Assembly: GCF_003025615.1 (NCBI RefSeq)
Contig: NZ_PYMJ01000010.1
Coordinates: 1 to 64,000 of the forward strand
Reading direction: 5' to 3'
Length of the DNA stretch: 64,000 nt
Source of the DNA: Photobacterium frigidiphilum
GTDB lineage: Bacteria; Pseudomonadota; Gammaproteobacteria; Enterobacterales; Vibrionaceae
The position numbers were made by a program, and so were the translations under genes. Position 1 is the first letter of the stretch. Each line of letters starts with the position of its first letter. Below the pieces are notes generated by a model. It did not search any database and had not been told where the DNA came from. It saw only the letters and a program-made list of their open reading frames with translations. This document shows positions 1 through 8,235 of the stretch, piece after piece.

Positions 1-5
1 AAGTC

Positions 6-108
6 GATCGCTCAATAACATTTTTAACCAAAGTGATCGGCATCGATGTTATTAGGTGATCGCCATGAATGGTATTGGCTGATCGGCATCAGTGTTATTG
101 AGCGATCG
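6..108. repeat. 23-bp tandem repeats (possible IS21-type element end)
   Basis: GATCG recurs at 35, 58, 81 and 104, exactly 23 bp apart, with one more at 6. The units share a GATCGGCAT...TGTTATTG pattern. Repeated blocks of this kind occur near the ends of IS21-family elements, so this may be the terminus of an IS lying mostly outside the window. No transposase is visible to prove it. The last codons of the neighbouring lysis-type gene fall in the repeats. Confidence 0.5.
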
Positions 109-316
109 GGATGGATGAAAATATGCACTCTTTTCTGAATGTATCCCATAAGCCAATTAGCATGGCGGCAACGGCTGGAATTGCACCAGAAACTTGAATA
201 CCTGATTCACCGATAGTCACATCGGCTAGTTCGGTGTTGCCCGTTAAAATACCAGTGGCAACGCTGGCGATAAGTACCAAACCTGTTTGGGTGCTTTTTT
301 GTTTAAAGTCGATCAT
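95..316 (-). CDS. Small membrane protein, holin-like, end of prophage late operon
   Basis: A 73-aa protein with two hydrophobic stretches (about residues 12-26 and 43-57), which suits a phage holin or small virion membrane protein. I start it at the ATG at 316, which overlaps the stop of the 31-aa gene upstream and follows an AAGGA Shine-Dalgarno; an ATG two codons earlier lacks one. It is the last gene of the minus-strand late operon, downstream of a peptidoglycan hydrolase, as expected for lysis genes. Its last 7-8 codons come from the 23-bp repeats, so the natural C-terminus may have been replaced by an insertion. Function is inferred from size, topology and place. Confidence 0.6.
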   Translation of the reverse strand: MIDFKQKSTQTGLVLIASVATGILTGNTELADVTIGESGIQVSGAIPAVAAMLIGLWDTFRKECIFSSIPIAQ

Positions 317-408
317 AACCATCCTTTTTTGCGTAGAAACTTTAAGGTGTACGCGCCAATCACGACACCAACAACACTGATACCAATGCTTTTTACGGTT
401 GGATTCAT
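313..408 (-). CDS. 31-aa single-span membrane peptide of the prophage
   Basis: A tiny gene starting MNPTVKSIGISVVGVVIGAY and ending in a basic tail (KFLRKKGWL). The hydrophobic core is one transmembrane helix. The start ATG overlaps the stop of the hydrolase gene (ATGA), and its own TGA overlaps the next start, so it is tightly coupled in the late operon. PM2-type phages encode several such peptides in their internal membrane. It could equally help lysis. No homology claim is made. Confidence 0.65.
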   Translation of the reverse strand: MNPTVKSIGISVVGVVIGAYTLKFLRKKGWL

Positions 409-959
409 GCCAGTTTTACCCCTGCTAATACCGTGTTGATTGGGTAGCTCTGCCCGACTTCCATTTTTGCCATCGCTTTGATTATGTTCGCCGCGACATG
501 ATCATTGCTGACATCAATCGGTGCATGCTTGCTGATACCCATCCATTCGCTGACCATGTTTGCGTAGTGGTCAGTTTCGTTTTCATGGCTTGGCGCAAAG
601 GTATGCACGATGCTGTGAATGGTATTGATACCGCGTCGTTGGTAGCTGCGCAGTACACGAGCGCCCGCTCTAAAGCCGTACTTATTATCAGAGAAAATAC
701 AAAATCGCCCGTCTGTACCTTGTTGGCCTAGCCAGTTATTACGCTTGTTGTATTCGATGTTGAGCGGGTTTTTGTTACGGATACCGCGAACCGTTGAACC
801 TGTTGTCATATCGTTAAGCGTCCCTGAATTATCGAGTAAATCTGACCACCAAAAATTATTAATCGGACTGCTATTGCCACCCTGATTGGTGGCAATGCTT
901 TTCTGTCTTAGCCATATAAACAGCCCACAAAGGACGGTTAAACCCAAGACCCCACGCAT
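405..959 (-). CDS. Virion-associated peptidoglycan hydrolase-like protein
   Basis: 184 aa. A short N-terminal hydrophobic anchor (residues 2-16) is followed by a linker and a globular domain starting RGIRNKNPLNIEYN. That block, with ...GRFCIFSDNKYGFRAGARVL, is the hallmark of phage structural lytic transglycosylase-like proteins, also seen in PRD1-type and tailed phages. The domain probably opens peptidoglycan during entry or lysis. Its start overlaps the stop of the spike-like gene (TAATG) and the next gene overlaps its stop. Family likeness is recognised by eye; exact catalytic residues were not assigned. Confidence 0.75.
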   Translation of the reverse strand: MRGVLGLTVLCGLFIWLRQKSIATNQGGNSSPINNFWWSDLLDNSGTLNDMTTGSTVRGIRNKNPLNIEYNKRNNWLGQQGTDGRFCIFSDNKYGFRAGARVLRSYQRRGINTIHSIVHTFAPSHENETDHYANMVSEWMGISKHAPIDVSNDHVAANIIKAMAKMEVGQSYPINTVLAGVKLA

Positions 960-2059
960 TAATAAAACCCAATACCAAACGGCATGACGGAATATTGAAC
1001 CCTCAGCATTTGATAAACCTGATTACTGCCATTAATCACGCGGGAATTGAACTCAGTTTCGCTGTAATTCACTGTGATTGAATCCGGTGTTAACTCAGTA
1101 ATGACTGCTGAATCAATCATTTGGTGATTGATTGCTATGTGGTGTGCAGGATTAAAACACATAGGGAAGTGACGATTCAGATTCCACTTAACAGTGTTTA
1201 CACCGACAATTTCGGCACTGGTTGATGTAATGTTTTTCCACGCCATATAATCAGCGTAAGCGGTTGAATTATGTGAGTCCAAGAACTGAGCGGGATTGTC
1301 ACCAAACTGATCAACATGCCACAATTTGGAATCATACACATAGCCACTACTGCCATTTTCAATCTTGACGTAAAACGCCATCATGCCCGCATCAGGGCTT
1401 CGTAAACATGTGATTTCTTTGGTATCAATGCTTACGGGCTGAAATGGATCATTACCTGCAAATGTGTATGTAGTTTCACCTTCAAAACGACTCGCTTGTA
1501 ACTTGTCACTATTTGAATAAAGTCGCGCAATACCAACCGTCACTACCGTTCCCGCAGTCGCAGCTAATGTAATTCGTCCTTTTAATTTTGAATGATTCTT
1601 ACCGTTATGCGGAACGGTAAGCACTTGGTAAAAAGTAAACTCCTTACCAAAAAAATTCAGACAATTACTATTATCAGGAATACCAGCAGTACCACTTAAC
1701 GGGCTGCGAGTTGGTGAAAATGGTTTAAACTCGGTATTACCGTCATAGGTTTGCGGCACTTCCACCGCCCAATGGCTGGCAATCGCCATAGAACTGCGCC
1801 CGTTATACGTTGTTTTCATAGCATCAGGTGTAACACCAGACTTTGAACGCAAGAAAATACCTTGTTGCTGCATATCGGCATTTTCATTGAAACCCGCGTT
1901 CTTTAATAAATTAACGGCGGCTGGCTGTGAGCCAGAACTTAAACCATTAATCAGTGCGTAAAGGTCAGCCGCGGTTTTCTCAAACTCATCAGCAAGAAAC
2001 TCTACTTTGTTGCGTGGGTCGCCAACGGGTAAACGCTGGCTTAATGTTTTCTCTGTCAT
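959..2059 (-). CDS. Large prophage virion protein, probable spike or receptor-binding protein
   Basis: 366 aa, the largest structural-type protein of the late operon. It has no membrane span and is rich in Ser, Thr, Asn and aromatic residues, as in beta-rich surface proteins. The short N-terminal part (about residues 20-45) looks helical and the rest beta-structured. By position near the distal end of the late operon and by size it corresponds to the PM2 spike protein P1 (335 aa as I recall), which is highly divergent between phages. The assignment is positional. Start and stop overlap both neighbours by a few bases. Confidence 0.6.
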   Translation of the reverse strand: MTEKTLSQRLPVGDPRNKVEFLADEFEKTAADLYALINGLSSGSQPAAVNLLKNAGFNENADMQQQGIFLRSKSGVTPDAMKTTYNGRSSMAIASHWAVEVPQTYDGNTEFKPFSPTRSPLSGTAGIPDNSNCLNFFGKEFTFYQVLTVPHNGKNHSKLKGRITLAATAGTVVTVGIARLYSNSDKLQASRFEGETTYTFAGNDPFQPVSIDTKEITCLRSPDAGMMAFYVKIENGSSGYVYDSKLWHVDQFGDNPAQFLDSHNSTAYADYMAWKNITSTSAEIVGVNTVKWNLNRHFPMCFNPAHHIAINHQMIDSAVITELTPDSITVNYSETEFNSRVINGSNQVYQMLRVQYSVMPFGIGFY

Positions 2060-2760
2060 CGAATCACCTCAATGATTTCTATTGTGTCGTCGTCTGTACC
2101 TGAAAAGCTCAAACCGCCAAAGCTGTCTATGCGCTGCTTTTCCCCCGCTGATAATGTGAAGCCATTGCCAATGGTGACAACGCCCACATTGGTTACGCTG
2201 GCTTTTAGCAAAACGTGACAACGTAATGAATTAGCTGCTAATACCGCCAACCCGCTGGCGATAGTCAAAACTTGGCTGTCGATGGATGCACCGCCAACGG
2301 GTTTAGTTAATACAGGGTTAGTGGCATAGATATTTACTCTTTGCCCTGTTTCCAGTTGCACTTTGGGTAGCTGTGAAATCGCCAGTTGTTGATTCTCAGC
2401 CAATACCATTTCTGGCAAGGTTGAAATAGCAACCTGTTGATTTTCAGCCAGTTGCATTGCGGGTAATTCGGATACTTGAACGGGCGGCATTTGTGACACG
2501 GTCACTGATTTACCGTCTATTGGGGGTACGTATCGCCCAAAGCCATACAGGATTTCAACGTTGCCCGCTTCACCCAAGTTCTCAATGGTGACTAACCCGC
2601 TAAGGTTGTCATCAATGATTTGAGCGCCTTGCTGTAATCGGTATTCACCGCGCTCTGTTTGCAGTAAAACCTTATCGTTACAGGCTTCGACATACAGAAA
2701 TTCACCCATAATCTGAAATTGGTTACGTTGGCGCGGTTGCATTAATTGTTTAAAGCTCAT
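2056..2760 (-). CDS. Prophage virion protein with internal repeats
   Basis: 234 aa, no membrane span. Residues about 85-145 hold three or four 16-18-residue repeats of the type VSELPAMQLAENQQ, ISTLPEMVLAENQQ and ISQLPKVQLETGQR. Such regular repeats suggest a beta-solenoid or fibrous stalk that carries the following spike-like protein. The C-terminal 80 residues look like a small beta domain. Adjacent genes overlap at both ends. No named family was recognised. Confidence 0.6.
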   Translation of the reverse strand: MSFKQLMQPRQRNQFQIMGEFLYVEACNDKVLLQTERGEYRLQQGAQIIDDNLSGLVTIENLGEAGNVEILYGFGRYVPPIDGKSVTVSQMPPVQVSELPAMQLAENQQVAISTLPEMVLAENQQLAISQLPKVQLETGQRVNIYATNPVLTKPVGGASIDSQVLTIASGLAVLAANSLRCHVLLKASVTNVGVVTIGNGFTLSAGEKQRIDSFGGLSFSGTDDDTIEIIEVIR

Positions 2761-3272
2761 TACTTCTTACCCCGCATCACAAAGGCCACAACCAATAAGA
2801 ACGCGATCACTGAAACAACAATGGTCATCTGTTTAGAGGTTGCCACTTGCCCGCCGTCGATTTTCATTTCTGCCAGCTCTTTGAGGGTTTCAAGGTTGTC
2901 GGTATTTTGCTTGGCTTGATTACCCGCTAGCCCTGCCACGTACTGCAAGTTTTCACTGTGTGAATTGCTCACCAGTTTGGTGGTATCACGACTGAGTGCG
3001 ATTGCATCACTGGCAATGTCTTTATTCGCATCAATGGCATCGCTGCCTAGATTGGCTGCAATCCCCAATGCTTTTACGTTGCTGGTTAAGGCTAATTCCC
3101 CTAACTCTGCGGCGCGTTCCATTGCGCCGTGGTCTGTCATGGTGACATCAATGTTTGAGTCATTAACGCCCGAAATGGTGACACCTAAATTGTCACCTTG
3201 AATGGCATTTTGACCACTTACATTGGTGCTGGTTGTGGTGTTCTTACTGGAGCTACTGCCGCCGCCACCCAT
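2760..3272 (-). CDS. Prophage membrane protein with Gly/Ser-rich N-terminus
   Basis: 170 aa. It begins MGGGGSSSSKNTTTSTN, then a polar Asn/Asp-rich stretch, then a long amphipathic helical segment (about 50-135). A single C-terminal transmembrane helix follows (about 146-165, IVVSVIAFLLVVAFV) and ends RGKK. This layout suits a virion protein tethered to the internal membrane by its C-terminus. The RGK-type ending recurs in the 90-aa protein of the same operon. No named family. Confidence 0.6.
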   Translation of the reverse strand: MGGGGSSSSKNTTTSTNVSGQNAIQGDNLGVTISGVNDSNIDVTMTDHGAMERAAELGELALTSNVKALGIAANLGSDAIDANKDIASDAIALSRDTTKLVSNSHSENLQYVAGLAGNQAKQNTDNLETLKELAEMKIDGGQVATSKQMTIVVSVIAFLLVVAFVMRGKK

Positions 3273-3682
3273 TACGAACCCTCCAAACTGAGTGACAACA
3301 CGGTGTCATGTGTCGTCGTGTCTAAAATAGAAAAACCAAAGCGTTGTAAAATACGTGTCATGCCTTGGCGCACTGTGTGGTACTTAATCGAGCGGTAGCC
3401 TTGTGATTTGACGGCCTCAATGATGGTTGGTGCGGCATGTATCAGCCCGCACCCTGTCATGGCTAGAATCAGGTAGTCATTCTCTGGCGTTACCATCCCC
3501 ACAAACCGAACCGACACGCCTTTGCTTGTTAAGTGGTACAAGCTGGCGTGTTTGTTTTTCACTGCATCACAACAAAACTCAAATTCTGTTTTAGCGTTCT
3601 GGACGCGATCAAACGCTGGACGCAATAACAAGAATTGGCTGTTAATATCGGCGCGGTTCGGTCGCATCAGTTGTAAGCGCAT
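3272..3682 (-). CDS. Prophage protein with GNAT-like appearance
   Basis: 136 aa from the ATG at 3682, which overlaps the preceding stop (TAATG). The start is chosen on this coupling rather than on an earlier in-frame codon. The segment around residues 75-125 (ALTGCGLIHAAPTIIEAVKS-like, then YRSIKYHTVRQGM and LQRFGF) resembles the acetyl-CoA fold of GNAT-like proteins seen in several phage structural operons. Whether it is enzymatic is unknown. It is placed among virion genes. Confidence 0.55.
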   Translation of the reverse strand: MRLQLMRPNRADINSQFLLLRPAFDRVQNAKTEFEFCCDAVKNKHASLYHLTSKGVSVRFVGMVTPENDYLILAMTGCGLIHAAPTIIEAVKSQGYRSIKYHTVRQGMTRILQRFGFSILDTTTHDTVLSLSLEGS

Positions 3683-3891
3683 TAGCCCACCTTTTTCACT
3701 AAGAACCAGACCGCCATCAAGGCCAATAAGACAGGAAGCCAATTGGATAACGAATTACCGCCACCCATGTTGATAGCACCCACCTTGAAACCCATGTTGG
3801 ATTCAGACGTTGCGGTTGATGGTCCTGCCGCACCACCGCCCGCACTGATTGGCATTGAACCGCCTGCCGATGCTCCGAGACCGGGGATCAT
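3682..3891 (-). CDS. Small Gly/Ala/Ser-rich prophage membrane protein
   Basis: 69 aa from the ATG at 3891 (MIPGLGASAGGSM...), whose first bases overlap the TGA of the 49-aa gene. A G-rich Shine-Dalgarno precedes it. The N-terminal 45 residues are Gly/Ala/Ser-rich and flexible; a transmembrane helix near the C-terminus (WLPVLLALMAVWFLV) ends KKVG. It is typical of the minor membrane proteins of PM2-like virions. Confidence 0.6.
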   Translation of the reverse strand: MIPGLGASAGGSMPISAGGGAAGPSTATSESNMGFKVGAINMGGGNSLSNWLPVLLALMAVWFLVKKVG

Positions 3892-4037
3892 TTCATCACC
3901 CCCATGATGTTGGCTAACCAAAGCCCCATTACGACAAAAATCAAGATCTTAAACGTTCGGGAAAACGCTTCACCGCTAAACAACCCGCCCGCAAAACCGA
4001 TACTGCCCGCGAATAACGGCCAAAATAGTAATGGCAT
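3888..4037 (-). CDS. 49-aa two-span prophage membrane protein
   Basis: A short gene directly after the stop of the 90-aa gene (TAA immediately followed by ATG). The protein MPLLFWPLFAGSIGFAGGLF... has two hydrophobic segments (residues about 2-20 and 30-47) separated by a short polar turn (SGEAFSRTFK). It ends MGVMK with its TGA overlapping the next ATG. The tight coupling on both sides is the main evidence. Function unknown; probably a virion membrane component. Confidence 0.6.
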   Translation of the reverse strand: MPLLFWPLFAGSIGFAGGLFSGEAFSRTFKILIFVVMGLWLANIMGVMK

Positions 4038-4310
4038 TTATTTACCTCGCATCATTAGCATCATGAACATCATCAAAAGCACGACACCGCCACCAATCAT
4101 CAACATGTTGTTGTTGATTGGCGCGTACGCTATCGGTTGCCCCGTTGGCTGTTGGGCTTGCTCTTGTTTTGGGCGGTTTTCTTCGGGTGCGGCTGATGCT
4201 ACTTTTTCGGCTTCACTATCAAACCAAGCATTAACCAGACTTTCACCGCCCGTGAAAATAGAGTCGGTAATTCCGCTGAGGCTTTCGCCCCAGCTATCCA
4301 TTAAACTCAT
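4038..4310 (-). CDS. Prophage minor membrane protein, 90 aa
   Basis: An amphipathic N-terminal part, a Glu/Gln/Pro-rich linker (about 38-60), then a methionine-rich transmembrane helix (MLMIGGGVVLLMMFMMLMM) ending RGK. It lies just downstream of the capsid protein gene, where PM2-like phages carry the membrane proteins that bridge capsid and lipid layer. The linker plus C-terminal anchor agrees with that role. No family name recognised. Confidence 0.6.
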   Translation of the reverse strand: MSLMDSWGESLSGITDSIFTGGESLVNAWFDSEAEKVASAAPEENRPKQEQAQQPTGQPIAYAPINNNMLMIGGGVVLLMMFMMLMMRGK

Positions 4311-4319
4311 GGCGTCCCC

Positions 4320-5153
4320 TTATGCCGCGTTCGGCAATGGCTTGACCTGTTCAACCGCTTCAACAATCACCGGAATACTGCCAACTTCGTTTTTATCCAG
4401 CTCGAAACACAATTGGCTACGCGCGGCAGTGTTTAACATGCCATCGGCGCCAAAACCGTAACGGATAAAGTCGAGGCTAAACCAACCGACGGTTTGCTCT
4501 TTCTTTGATTGAGCAAGATCGTAAGCGTTGTCATCTTTGGTGATGTTCATTTCTTCGTAGGTATCACGAATGACACGAACACGTTGAATGGAATCATCTT
4601 TGAAGTGGATACGTTTGAGGTTTAACCCTGCGCTACGCTCTGAAAAGTCGAAAGGCGTTCGACCCGATGCCGCAGCAAACCAAGTCAGTTCATACAAACG
4701 CGGCATGTAGTAGCGTTCGGCCTGTGCTGGCAGAACGTGGGCGCGAGCACGCATTGTCGGCACTTTTGCAGACGCGTCTTTGGCTTTCAGTGTGATGTGA
4801 ATAAACCAGATTTCACCCGCTAAGGTAACGAGGTCTGTTTGACGAACACCAATCTTGGTACGTAGCGTCGCATCACCAAATGAAATGGTATAGCGACCCG
4901 CTTGGGCGTAATTTTTACGGTGGGCTTGCAGTGCAACCAGTGTTTCACCTGAGATACTGTATTTAGCCGAACCATTCAAAGACACTTCAACACGTTCAAT
5001 GTCTTTAGGATCGGTAATGTCAGTCACTAATTCGATACTGTGATAAGTCGGACCCGACACCATACGCAGTGAAGCGCGGTTTCCCCAACCCACACCTTCA
5101 ATCGGGTCAAGTTCTTTAGGGCGTGGTGCGAAGTTTGTGCTTAACAATTCCAT
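4320..5153 (-). CDS. Major capsid protein, PM2 P2-like (double jelly-roll type)
   Basis: 277 aa, against 269 aa for PM2 P2 as I recall. No signal peptide or membrane span; predominantly beta-strand pattern with long polar loops, as expected for a double beta-barrel capsomer. It lies between a packaging ATPase upstream and small membrane virion proteins downstream, the PM2 gene context. Residues such as LYELTWFAAASGRTPF and WFSLDFIRYGFG look like the conserved barrel core. The call combines length, context and composition. A fold prediction would settle it. Confidence 0.75.
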   Translation of the reverse strand: MELLSTNFAPRPKELDPIEGVGWGNRASLRMVSGPTYHSIELVTDITDPKDIERVEVSLNGSAKYSISGETLVALQAHRKNYAQAGRYTISFGDATLRTKIGVRQTDLVTLAGEIWFIHITLKAKDASAKVPTMRARAHVLPAQAERYYMPRLYELTWFAAASGRTPFDFSERSAGLNLKRIHFKDDSIQRVRVIRDTYEEMNITKDDNAYDLAQSKKEQTVGWFSLDFIRYGFGADGMLNTAARSQLCFELDKNEVGSIPVIVEAVEQVKPLPNAA

Positions 5154-5162
5154 GCTTGCCCC

Positions 5163-5276
5163 TTAACCGATTTGGTCTTCAATAGCATCAACATTATTTG
5201 ATGCCCAGACAACGCCAGCCGCGACAAGCAGTGCAATCACAGCTGTGACCACATACCCTTTAGTTTTTGCATTCAT
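5163..5276 (-). CDS. 37-aa single-span prophage membrane peptide
   Basis: MNAKTKGYVVTAVIALLVAA... is one transmembrane helix followed by a short acidic tail ending EDQIG. It lies 9 bases upstream of the capsid gene. A second, 5'-truncated copy with nearly identical DNA lies at 17975-18073. Conservation of the reading frame between the copies supports that it is a real gene. It is probably a virion membrane peptide. Confidence 0.65.
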   Translation of the reverse strand: MNAKTKGYVVTAVIALLVAAGVVWASNNVDAIEDQIG

Positions 5277-5486
5277 GTTTATTAGCTCTCTGTATAAACG
5301 TGGTTAAGAGCCAATAGGAAAACAGGTGATTCGGTTTTAAGGCAAACAAAAAAGGACTACTAAGGCTATAGGTTAAATAGTTAGGTTGAGTCTAAGCTTT
5401 GTCCCTATTGCATGTTAGCGCTGAAATCATTCACAGTTTATTAATGTTAATTCATTTTCGAATCTCGGATTTCTGTACGAAACACA

Positions 5487-5514
5487 AAAAATGCCTGCTC
5501 TAGGCAGACATTTT
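5487..5514 (-). terminator. Probable terminator after the nuclease cargo gene
   Basis: An imperfect stem (AAAATGCCTGC / GGCAGACATTTT) with a TCTA loop lies just past the stop of the 575-aa gene. It would separate that gene's transcript from the capsid operon. The A-tract and T-tract allow it to act in both directions. The rest of the 5277-5572 gap is AT-rich and holds nothing else I can name. Confidence 0.5.
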
Positions 5515-5572
5515 GTCATGGTGTATAAAAGATAATATAATTAGTACTGGCATGTTTTCGACTATATTATTA

Positions 5573-7300
5573 CTATGCCTTCATCAATAATTCAGTACTT
5601 TTTTTAATTGGAATACTTAAGCAAATACCAACCTCACCAGAAGAAGCCTCATCAACATCAACTCCATCGAGCTGGATTGAATCAACAACTAAATTTGATA
5701 GCCCCCCATCTTTCCTTGCAATAAGAGTAGTTCCTTTTGTTATTGTGCAGTTCCCAGATAAGTTTAAAATTGCTACTGTACCATTTTTGAATATTTCACT
5801 TGGTGTTCCAATGAGTATTAAATCCTTTGGTTCAAGTGAAACCAAACCAAATTCATATAAGCTATTCCGAACATCACACTTAGATAAAACCCCTTTTTCA
5901 ATCATAAAATAGGCTTGATATAAATCATAAGTAGTTAATAAACCTCTTTTTTCTCGAACTGAGTCTTTAAGTTGATTTTCTGTGAATGGTGGATTAGTTC
6001 TACTCTTAGGCGCCATATAGCGTTGGTGGTTTACAATATACAAACCAAAAACATCAAACTTCCCACGTTCCTCAGCTCTCCTATATTTAATTTTACTTAT
6101 TTGAGAGCATGCTTTATCAGTTGAAGTGCCGCCTATACCTTTTATTTCTATAACAAGAAGGCCTTTATCTGTTTCAATTTGTAAATCTTCTTCAAACACA
6201 TCAATTACTTGCTCATCCATATCAATTACAGATTCAAAACCAAGCCAAATCATATACTTTTGTATAGCTTTGACTAATTCATCGCCACTTTGAGATATGA
6301 GATCATGTAAGAAATTATATTCTACTCTTGTATTATCTATACTCTCTTTGATACTTTGTAAATTATTTTCAAATTCAAATTCAAGTTCAGCCTTCTTCTG
6401 TAATAATCCTTCTTCACCTGGCAATAAATACTCACCATTAGATAACCATCCAAATTGACCATGATAAGGAAATAAATCAGGAAACATATCGGGAAGGACG
6501 GAATTTAATAACTCTGAAGTAAATGACTCCTTATTTTCAAAGTCAGGAAAAACAAAAACAGAGCCTTCATTATAAGTATGAAAATAGCTAACAACTTCAC
6601 CTTGGTCATTTTCCAGTAGAGGGATAAAACTATTATCTAACTCTGTTTTTTGTTTGAACCATTTTTTAGGGTGAATAAATGTTGTTCCATATGAAACTTT
6701 ATCTAAATGCTTCTCAAGTAAAGAGGATAACTTATTATTAGAAGATATTTTAACTCTTTTTCCGGTTCTAGATTTTATTTGAGGCAAACCAGAATAAAAG
6801 TTCAAATTAGAATAGTTCATACTATCGGAAATTTTTGTTTGATATGAGTCAATTTCAACGATGTCATAATGAGCATTAACTTCAGTAGAACAAAAAACTA
6901 TTACAATAGAACTTTTTGTAAGTAGCTCTGAGATTTCACCTGATATTATATTTATTGAAAATGGACGAGGGTCAAAAATATCCTGAGGGTATTGGCTTAA
7001 TAATGCTACAGCCTTTTTAGCTTGAAGGGATTTAATGGTATGTTTATTCTGATCATACTTTTCTTCTTTTCCCTTTGTCATATCAAAGATAACAATATCA
7101 AACTCATGCAAGTTACTAGGTGACTCATAATTAAGGTTCAACAACTTTTGATCATTTCGATTTTTATTTAAAACCTTAATTGTAGAGCCAGTAGTCCCCT
7201 CTTGAATGTTGAACTTTGATTTAACCAAACTTTCTTTAACATCATCACTAATATCAAAAGCACAGACCATTGGTCTTGCGTGTATACCTGAATTTTCCAT
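5573..7300 (-). CDS. PD-(D/E)XK nuclease-domain protein, candidate antiphage cargo gene
   Basis: 575 aa from the ATG at 7300 (a GTG lies four codons earlier). Residues 1-240 look like alternating strands and helices (HEFDIVIFDMTKG, SSIVIVFCS). A conserved-looking block follows (VFVFPDF, PDLFPYHGQFGWLSNGEY), then a coiled coil near 310-345. A nuclease core follows at about 365-405, with an Asp (EEDLQIET) about 12 residues before E-I-K (LLVIEIKGIGG), the PD-(D/E)XK pattern. About residues 430-465 contain NHQRY and GLLTTYDLY. The last 85 residues resemble a small beta-barrel like domain II of translation GTPases. It is AT-rich, flanked by roughly 260-300-bp gaps, and inserted between packaging ATPase and capsid modules. 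This is unlike the overlapping genes around it. Role in defence is inference. Confidence 0.7.
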   Translation of the reverse strand: MENSGIHARPMVCAFDISDDVKESLVKSKFNIQEGTTGSTIKVLNKNRNDQKLLNLNYESPSNLHEFDIVIFDMTKGKEEKYDQNKHTIKSLQAKKAVALLSQYPQDIFDPRPFSINIISGEISELLTKSSIVIVFCSTEVNAHYDIVEIDSYQTKISDSMNYSNLNFYSGLPQIKSRTGKRVKISSNNKLSSLLEKHLDKVSYGTTFIHPKKWFKQKTELDNSFIPLLENDQGEVVSYFHTYNEGSVFVFPDFENKESFTSELLNSVLPDMFPDLFPYHGQFGWLSNGEYLLPGEEGLLQKKAELEFEFENNLQSIKESIDNTRVEYNFLHDLISQSGDELVKAIQKYMIWLGFESVIDMDEQVIDVFEEDLQIETDKGLLVIEIKGIGGTSTDKACSQISKIKYRRAEERGKFDVFGLYIVNHQRYMAPKSRTNPPFTENQLKDSVREKRGLLTTYDLYQAYFMIEKGVLSKCDVRNSLYEFGLVSLEPKDLILIGTPSEIFKNGTVAILNLSGNCTITKGTTLIARKDGGLSNLVVDSIQLDGVDVDEASSGEVGICLSIPIKKSTELLMKA

Positions 7301-7569
7301 ATTATAAATCACTTAATATTCATATTTACTTAAATAAGTAACATTAAAAGAGCATCATCGGTGTATATATCACTATGCTACCAGACACTTACAGTTGGAG
7401 ATTGAAAATTTTATACACTAATTGCTTATTATTGCAAATCAGAGAGTTAGCTCACAAAAATCACTATTTACTACATTAGAAGTCCATAGGGATAATTAGC
7501 CACTGAATGTTCTAAGTAAACTTAAAATGGAATTAGCGGTAAATTAAATAATTCGAATGCTTTCCATTA

Positions 7570-8235
7570 TTACCAACGAATCACTCCTTTCTTCCACGCC
7601 TTACCATTCTGCAGAATGTACTCAAGTTTAACTAAAGGAATAACTTCACTCGCAGGTATCCCCGTTTTACGCTGGATGTAATGTGCACTGTCATCGGCTT
7701 TTTGCATCATTACACACGCATACTGACAGTTATCAATGATGGTTTTTGATACTTCCTGACCACGTTGAAACATGTTGATGGTGTGAATGTTGTACTTTCT
7801 ACCTAACCGTAACAGCTTGCCATGATAGCCCGTTGCTTTACCCGTGGTGTGGCTATGCTCTGCCACTTCCTCACAAATCACCTTTATTGGTTTGGCATGT
7901 TTACCATCACCGACACCCCATGCAATAGAGCAGAATCGGTCAAAATCTTCTTCGGTGGTTTCTCGTTTCGGGTAATACGCAATCTTAAACCCTTGCTTGG
8001 TTTTACGCCCCGCAATAACGGCGATCGCAAAATCACGAAGGTTGGAATAGCTGCGAACGACACGCCCCGCGAGTTTGCCTTGGTAATCGTTAAGAGGGTC
8101 AAAAATCACCACTTGGTCGGTTGCCTTAACAAACAGCTTTTTGGCTGCGGAGGTTTTCCCGCAGCCAGACATGCCAACCGCATACGCATGATGATTATCT
8201 AGCGTATTGTTTTGGTTAACGGGTTGGAGTTTCAA
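7570..8235 (-). CDS. Genome-packaging ATPase, PM2 P9-like (A32/FtsK-HerA group)
   Basis: 221 aa. Walker A at residues 21-28 (GMSGCGKT), Walker B region near 115-125 (PIKVICEEVAEHS, with Glu pair), and a sensor-like segment TINMFQRGQEVSKTIIDNC with Gln. Length and motifs fit the small packaging ATPases of membrane-containing tailless phages (PM2 P9, PRD1 P9). It would drive DNA into the preformed capsid. Its start overlaps the 157-aa gene. Fragments of a close relative are found at 16380-16480 and 25316-25382, so this family entered the locus more than once. Confidence 0.85.
   Translation of the reverse strand: MKLQPVNQNNTLDNHHAYAVGMSGCGKTSAAKKLFVKATDQVVIFDPLNDYQGKLAGRVVRSYSNLRDFAIAVIAGRKTKQGFKIAYYPKRETTEEDFDRFCSIAWGVGDGKHAKPIKVICEEVAEHSHTTGKATGYHGKLLRLGRKYNIHTINMFQRGQEVSKTIIDNCQYACVMMQKADDSAHYIQRKTGIPASEVIPLVKLEYILQNGKAWKKGVIRW

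Noticed and set aside
3904-4461. 185-codon plus-strand frame across small prophage genes
   Set aside because: It is antisense to four tightly coupled minus-strand genes with good starts; no Shine-Dalgarno or recognisable domain.
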